DNA of 46,493 nt from Chloroflexota bacterium (GTDB taxonomy: Bacteria > Chloroflexota > Anaerolineae > Anaerolineales > UBA4823). The notes under the pieces were generated by a model. That model saw nothing but the letters and a program-made list of their open reading frames with translations. It did no database searches and had not been told where the DNA came from. A program made the position numbers and the translations under genes. How positions within the stretch are numbered: the first letter of the stretch is position 1; each line of letters starts with the position of its first letter. Shown here piece by piece: positions 43,208-46,493 of the stretch. Location of the stretch: positions 1 through 46,493 of the forward strand of contig JAJUJL010000029.1 of NCBI GenBank assembly GCA_029265355.1, written 5' to 3'.

Positions 43208-44053
43208 TCAGGCCTTCCCCATGTAAGGCTTGACCACCTTATCGAAGACCCAGGCGCCAAACATTGCACCCAAGGCTGGGAAGACCGTCGTTGCTAGGGT
43301 GCTGCCGCCCCCCTGCAAGCCTGGGAAAGCCCACTGGCCATAGCCATTGAGCGCCAGCCAGATGCGTGGGCCCAGGTCACGCGCCGCATTGAGCGAGATC
43401 ATGGTCAGCGGCGCTTCGACAAAGACCAACATGGTGACCAGCACACCGAGCGCCAAGGGGAAGAAGGTGCCCGGCTTGAATGCCTGGTTTTCATCCAGGA
43501 AGTTCAGGATTCCGCCCATCAGAATCGCTGTGAACACGAATTCAGCCAGGCCGCCCAACCACCAGGGCACCAATTGAGCTGCCATCTGCTCTGCCGCGGC
43601 GGCGGTGCCAGCATTGACCAGGCCAAAAATGCCCGGGTGCGGGCCGTAAGGCGCATACATCAAGGCCAGCAACAGGCCATTGGCGTCTGTTTTGACGATG
43701 TTGTTGGCTGCGATAAAGGCATTGATATCGGTCGAGAAGAGAATGCCCAGCGTTGCTGCGCCCAGGAAGCCCCCCGCGATCTGAGCGATGATGTATGGAA
43801 CCACCTGGGACCAGGGGAAACCCCGCCGCCAGGCCAGAGCCAGGGTGACGCCTGGATTAAAGTGGGCGCCGGACATCGCACCCCCCATCCATACTGCAAC
43901 CGCAACTGCAAAACCCCAGCCAATGGAGGCCTGGAACAGCCCCTGCACCTGGTTGTGCAGCACGGCATTGTGCAGCAGCCCACAACCGAACAGCACGATG
44001 AGGAAGACGCCGATTGCTTCCCCGATGTAATTGCCAATCCAGCTCTTTTTCAT
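43208..44053 (-). CDS. MIP family channel (aquaporin/glycerol-facilitator type)
   Basis: The 281-residue protein has six hydrophobic segments and two half-helix motifs. The first is GAHFNPGV with NPG instead of NPA (66-68) and the second is LNAARDLGPR with NAA instead of NPA (222-224). The aspartate after the second motif is that of glycerol facilitators. In Lactobacillus plantarum a related channel (LarD) lies in the lar operon and passes lactic acid, so an organic-acid channel is possible here. The start has GGGAGG upstream. Confidence 0.9.
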   Translation of the reverse strand: MKKSWIGNYIGEAIGVFLIVLFGCGLLHNAVLHNQVQGLFQASIGWGFAVAVAVWMGGAMSGAHFNPGVTLALAWRRGFPWSQVVPYIIAQIAGGFLGAATLGILFSTDINAFIAANNIVKTDANGLLLALMYAPYGPHPGIFGLVNAGTAAAAEQMAAQLVPWWLGGLAEFVFTAILMGGILNFLDENQAFKPGTFFPLALGVLVTMLVFVEAPLTMISLNAARDLGPRIWLALNGYGQWAFPGLQGGGSTLATTVFPALGAMFGAWVFDKVVKPYMGKA

Positions 44054-44371
44054 ACTGTTGCCCTCCCAAAAAATGATCGTTGAGATAGAGATTGATTCTG
44101 CGATGGTATAGAGATTTTCACTATCTTAATGAGCGCTCGAGTGGACACCTCCTTGTTTATATGGGAATCAACAGGCGCGTAAATAACCGCCCTGTGTGCC
44201 CCTGGCCGTGATGAGTTCGAACCAAAACACTACCAACATCTACTGCTGCTCCGTCAGCGAACACGCCTGTCAGGTAGAGCTTTAATTCTATTCGCTTAGT
44301 TGTGAGGATTGCCTGAATCGAAGAAAAAGGGTCTCTGGATTTCCGCTTCGGAAATTTTTCCTAACTTTTAT

Positions 44372-44400
44372 AGTATATAAATAAACATCGACCCTTACAA
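44372..44400 (-). promoter_or_regulatory. possible promoter of the MIP/DUF362 unit
   Basis: TTGTAA (44400-44395), a 17-base spacer and TATACT (44377-44372) lie on the minus strand. The predicted leader to the MIP start is about 310 nt and contains a TTTCCG/CGGAAA hairpin. No known riboswitch was recognised. The interval 44054-44371 holds no gene I can support. Confidence 0.5.
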
Positions 44401-44439
44401 ATGATGAATGTCATATTTTATCCATGATTTTTTTTTTAG

Positions 44440-44808
44440 TTACATTTTTACGTTGAACAGCCTGCCCAGCAGCAGCGCCACCACGGTGAAAATCGCCCCC
44501 AGAAAACCGGTAACTCCCGGCAAGATCCAGCGATTAGCGCCGCCAGCCGTTGCGATGCGCGTCTCCAGTGGTCGCTGTGGATCGTAATGCACCGGAACCG
44601 AATCGCCAGGCTGATAAGCCGCCGGCCAGGAGCCCTGCGGGATCTGCGCTCGTTTCAAATAGCCTGCGACCTCCCGACCATGGGCGCGATTTCGGCGTTG
44701 TTGCTGAGATGCATTCCGCATTCGAAACCGAGCCAACCTCCGAGAGCGGCTTGCTACAATGGTACCAGCGGTAGTTAGAACAGGGACTGCGCCTGTGTGT
44801 ACGATCAC
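44440..44808 (-). CDS. small membrane protein, possibly truncated DUF3592-like
   Basis: The 122-residue product has a DUF3592-like centre (YQPGDSVPVHYDPQRPLETRI) and one C-terminal membrane segment (ILPGVTGFLGAIFTVVALLL). The N-terminal membrane segment of the family is missing and the N-terminal region is basic and of unclear origin. The start is a GTG at 44808, right after a terminator, with no good binding site. It may be a decayed gene. Confidence 0.45.
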   Translation of the reverse strand: MIVHTGAVPVLTTAGTIVASRSRRLARFRMRNASQQQRRNRAHGREVAGYLKRAQIPQGSWPAAYQPGDSVPVHYDPQRPLETRIATAGGANRWILPGVTGFLGAIFTVVALLLGRLFNVKM

Positions 44809-44816
44809 AGTCGCAG

Positions 44817-44844
44817 TATAAAAAGGCGCAGCGTTGTTGCGCCT
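44817..44844 (-). terminator. Rho-independent terminator of the agmatinase gene
   Basis: AGGCGCA (44824-44830) pairs with TGCGCCT (44838-44844). On the minus strand TTTTTAT follows. It lies 46 bases past the agmatinase stop. Confidence 0.8.
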
Positions 44845-44889
44845 GCTCCTGCGACCTTTGAGCCTGGGTAGCGGATTCTATGGGGCGAT

Positions 44890-45801
44890 CTAAGGAATGC
44901 CGCGGGAAACGACGCCGATGAACTCCATGATAATCTTGAGCGCAGCGAAGACGGTCGCCTCGGAGGGATCGAGATTCGGAGCCACCTCGACCACATCCAG
45001 CCCGACCAAAGGCAGTCCAACGAGCGATTTGAGCAAAGTGAGCACCTGGCGGGCGCTCATCCCGCCAGCCTCGGGGATGCCGGTGCCGGGGGCGTAAGCC
45101 GGATCGAGGCAGTCGATATCCAGCGAGATGTGTACTGCATCGCAAACTGCGAGCGCCTTGCACACCTCGGCAGCCACTTGTTGGATGCCGCGTTCTTCCA
45201 CCAGCGGCATGGGGTAAACATGCATGCCGCCGTTCTCGATCAAATCGATCTCCTGCGCTTCCCAGGAGCGCAGCCCCACCAGGCAAACATCTTCCTGGCG
45301 GATACCGACTTCCAGCCCGCGGCGCAGCACGCAGGCATGCGAAAGCGGCGAGCCGCCGAAGCTATCGCACAGATCGGGATGGGCATCCACCCACAGCAAG
45401 CCAAAGCGGCGATCTTTATAGCGCAAGCGCTGCGCCTGGAGAATAGGGATGGTCACGGAGTGATCGCCGCCCAACAGGATGGGGATATTGGGCAGCGTTG
45501 CAATGCGCTGGCGGACCAGCGGGAAATCCCGTTCGGGATCGTGAATGGCGATATTGCCCAGGTCGCAGATGCTGACCGCGGAGAGGGGAGTGCGGTCTTC
45601 GGTGTAAGGCGTGAGGTGGTGCGACCAGCGGCGCAAGCGCTCTGGCGCCAGGCGCGCCCCGCGGCGGATGGTGGCGCCGCCATCGTAGGGCAAGCCAAGC
45701 ACGGTGAAAGTGGTCTCAGCGGGCGTGCTACCAGGGCAGTGCAGGTCAGCCCACAGACCGTGCGTGTCGCCGGGTTCGGGAGAGCCGGGGGTGGCGGGCA
45801 T
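44890..45801 (-). CDS. agmatinase/ureohydrolase-family protein
   Basis: The 303-residue protein has all manganese-site motifs of the arginase/agmatinase superfamily: GGDHSV, VDAHPDLCD with a following SHAC, and SLDIDCLDPAYAPGTGIPE. The family hydrolyses guanidino compounds to urea and an amine; agmatine, guanidinobutyrate and formiminoglutamate are all possible. The ATG at 45801 lies six bases after a perfect TATAAT (45813-45808), with no ribosome binding site, so translation may be leaderless. An ATG five codons earlier exists. Confidence 0.9.
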   Translation of the reverse strand: MPATPGSPEPGDTHGLWADLHCPGSTPAETTFTVLGLPYDGGATIRRGARLAPERLRRWSHHLTPYTEDRTPLSAVSICDLGNIAIHDPERDFPLVRQRIATLPNIPILLGGDHSVTIPILQAQRLRYKDRRFGLLWVDAHPDLCDSFGGSPLSHACVLRRGLEVGIRQEDVCLVGLRSWEAQEIDLIENGGMHVYPMPLVEERGIQQVAAEVCKALAVCDAVHISLDIDCLDPAYAPGTGIPEAGGMSARQVLTLLKSLVGLPLVGLDVVEVAPNLDPSEATVFAALKIIMEFIGVVSRGIP

Positions 45802-45820
45802 AAACAGATTATACATAATT

Positions 45821-45853
45821 TTGAGGTTCAGCCAGGCGCTTGCTGAACCTCAA
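45821..45853. terminator. 12-bp inverted repeat between agmatinase and tRNA-Ser
   Basis: TTGAGGTTCAGC (45821-45832) pairs perfectly with GCTGAACCTCAA (45842-45853). It lies in the divergent interval, overlapping the likely -35 region of the agmatinase promoter, so it could be an operator as well as a structure. Confidence 0.5.
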
Positions 45854-45888
45854 ACGCTGATTCTTTGCTATAATAGCGGTCGCTGATA

Positions 45889-45976
45889 GGAGAGGTGCCA
45901 GAGTGGTTGAATGGGGCGGTCTCGAAAACCGTTGTGGTCCTTGTGTCCACCGTGGGTTCGAATCCCACCCTCTCCG
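45889..45976 (+). tRNA. tRNA-Ser (CGA)
   Basis: A class II cloverleaf of 88 bases has acceptor GGAGAGG/CCTCTCC, anticodon loop TCTCGAAAA (CGA), a long variable arm (GTGGTCCTTGTGTCCAC) and T-arm GTGGGTTCGAATCCCAC. A TATAAT box (45869-45874) lies 14 bases upstream. No CCA is encoded. Confidence 0.95.
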
Positions 45977-46045
45977 CTGAGCGTAAAGTCTCAGAGCCTT
46001 ACCGGCTCTCGATCTGTTGAAAAACGGATGTGAAAGAACGGGATT

Positions 46046-46126
46046 TTACGCTTCGGCGTGATCTTCACGCCCGAGATCGCTCAGTGACAGCTGGGCGATC
46101 TCAACTTTTAAGCGGTACTCCTTCAT
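46046..46126 (-). CDS. small ORF coupled to the recombinase, 26 residues
   Basis: The ATG at 46126 overlaps the recombinase stop (ATGA) and GAGGAG lies nine bases upstream, inside the recombinase end. The peptide starts MKEYRLKVEIAQLSL and ends GREDHAEA. The coupling makes translation plausible. The function is unknown. Confidence 0.45.
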   Translation of the reverse strand: MKEYRLKVEIAQLSLSDLGREDHAEA

Positions 46127-46493
46127 TGTACGTACTCCTCGACACTTGTCAAGGTATTGTGGGACACCGGGAAGGCGATTTTGACTTCCGTTACCTTCTG
46201 TCTCATCTCTACCCCTATGTCAACAATCTTCCCTTCTGCACCTTGTTCGCGAATCCAATAGCGCCGTTCAGTATCAGGACTTAGTCTATCCATCAACCTA
46301 AAGAGAATCTCATAGTCAGGATTGACTTTCACCCACACGATGCGTTTGGTCCCCACGTCGCAACCTGCCTCCTGGATCATGGTCCGCACCAGCATCTTGC
46401 GCTCTTCGCGGGTAGCCCATTCCCAGCTGTCATGCAGATTCAGCAGGGTGAGTGCAGCCCGTTCAATCGCTGATTCAGGAATGCGCGTGAGCA
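46123..46493 (-). CDS. serine site-specific recombinase, C-terminal part (partial)
   Basis: The frame is open to the window edge. The visible ~123 residues include LTLLNLHDSWEWATREERK and MLVRTMIQEAGCDVGTKRIV, which resemble the C-terminal part of large serine recombinases/resolvases that follows the zinc-ribbon and coiled-coil region. The catalytic N-terminal part is outside the window. The gene ends 146 bases from tRNA-Ser, so it may belong to an integrated element using that tRNA end. Confidence 0.7.
   Translation of the reverse strand, partial: LTRIPESAIERAALTLLNLHDSWEWATREERKMLVRTMIQEAGCDVGTKRIVWVKVNPDYEILFRLMDRLSPDTERRYWIREQGAEGKIVDIGVEMRQKVTEVKIAFPVSHNTLTSVEEYVQ

Overview
The window looks like chromosomal DNA of a Chloroflexota bacterium, most probably class Anaerolineae. 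The 16S rRNA fragment at the left edge has the helical signature of that group by eye, and the genes are GC-rich core bacterial genes. Several protein types fit as well: LysM/lamin-tail proteins, a RIO1 kinase, a PolX/PHP protein and a stand-alone NAD synthetase pair. No phage structural genes are visible. Taxonomy was judged by eye and not by a search.

Left part (1-11000): a 16S rRNA gene (minus strand, 3' end outside the window) is fed by three tandem near-consensus promoters. Upstream lies a replication/recombination cluster (LysM/lamin-tail protein, DUF1992, dnaX, ybaB, recR). Next come an NYN-domain nuclease, a RIO1 kinase coupled to rsgA, a self-contained mini-gene for a 22-residue peptide (own promoter, strong ribosome binding site, own terminator), and polX.

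Centre-left (11000-18200): the highlight is a complete diversity-generating retroelement (DGR), all on the minus strand: a 1102-residue NACHT NTPase fused to a C-terminal formylglycine-generating-enzyme/C-type-lectin domain, whose last ~40 codons are the variable repeat (VR 13025-13144); an Avd-like four-helix protein; the template repeat (TR 12351-12470); and a DGR-type reverse transcriptase broken by a one-base frameshift. TR and VR differ at 20 of 120 positions, 18 of them at template adenines. Upstream of the target gene lie two large arrays of short ACTGA/TCAGT repeats, each with the same inverted design, on either side of a GxxExxY gene and ending at a GNAT acetyltransferase. Start and stop codons of these genes lie inside repeat units.

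Middle (18200-32100): a slipin/NfeD membrane pair, a Lgt-like membrane protein with a two-gene glutamine-dependent NAD synthetase, two glycosyltransferase-like genes, and a compact flagellar regulatory cluster (fliA, then flgM-flgN-small protein-csrA behind a sigma-28-type promoter). A three-gene two-component system follows (hybrid kinase, OmpR-type regulator, GAF/PAS kinase).

Right part (32100-46493): a tRNA operon (Phe, Gly, a degenerate Cys-like copy, Cys) with clear promoter and terminator; a small membrane protein; a secreted PA-IL-like lectin and a secreted trypsin-like protease; and then a long minus-strand operon combining lipoate transfer (lipB), a lipoyl-domain protein, an SDR, the nickel-pincer cofactor genes larB-larE-larC, an amidohydrolase and an acidic DUF5666 protein. 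Upstream of it are a DUF362 protein and an MIP channel, which may belong to the same organic-acid theme. The edge holds an agmatinase-family gene, tRNA-Ser and the end of a serine recombinase gene that may mark an integrated element.
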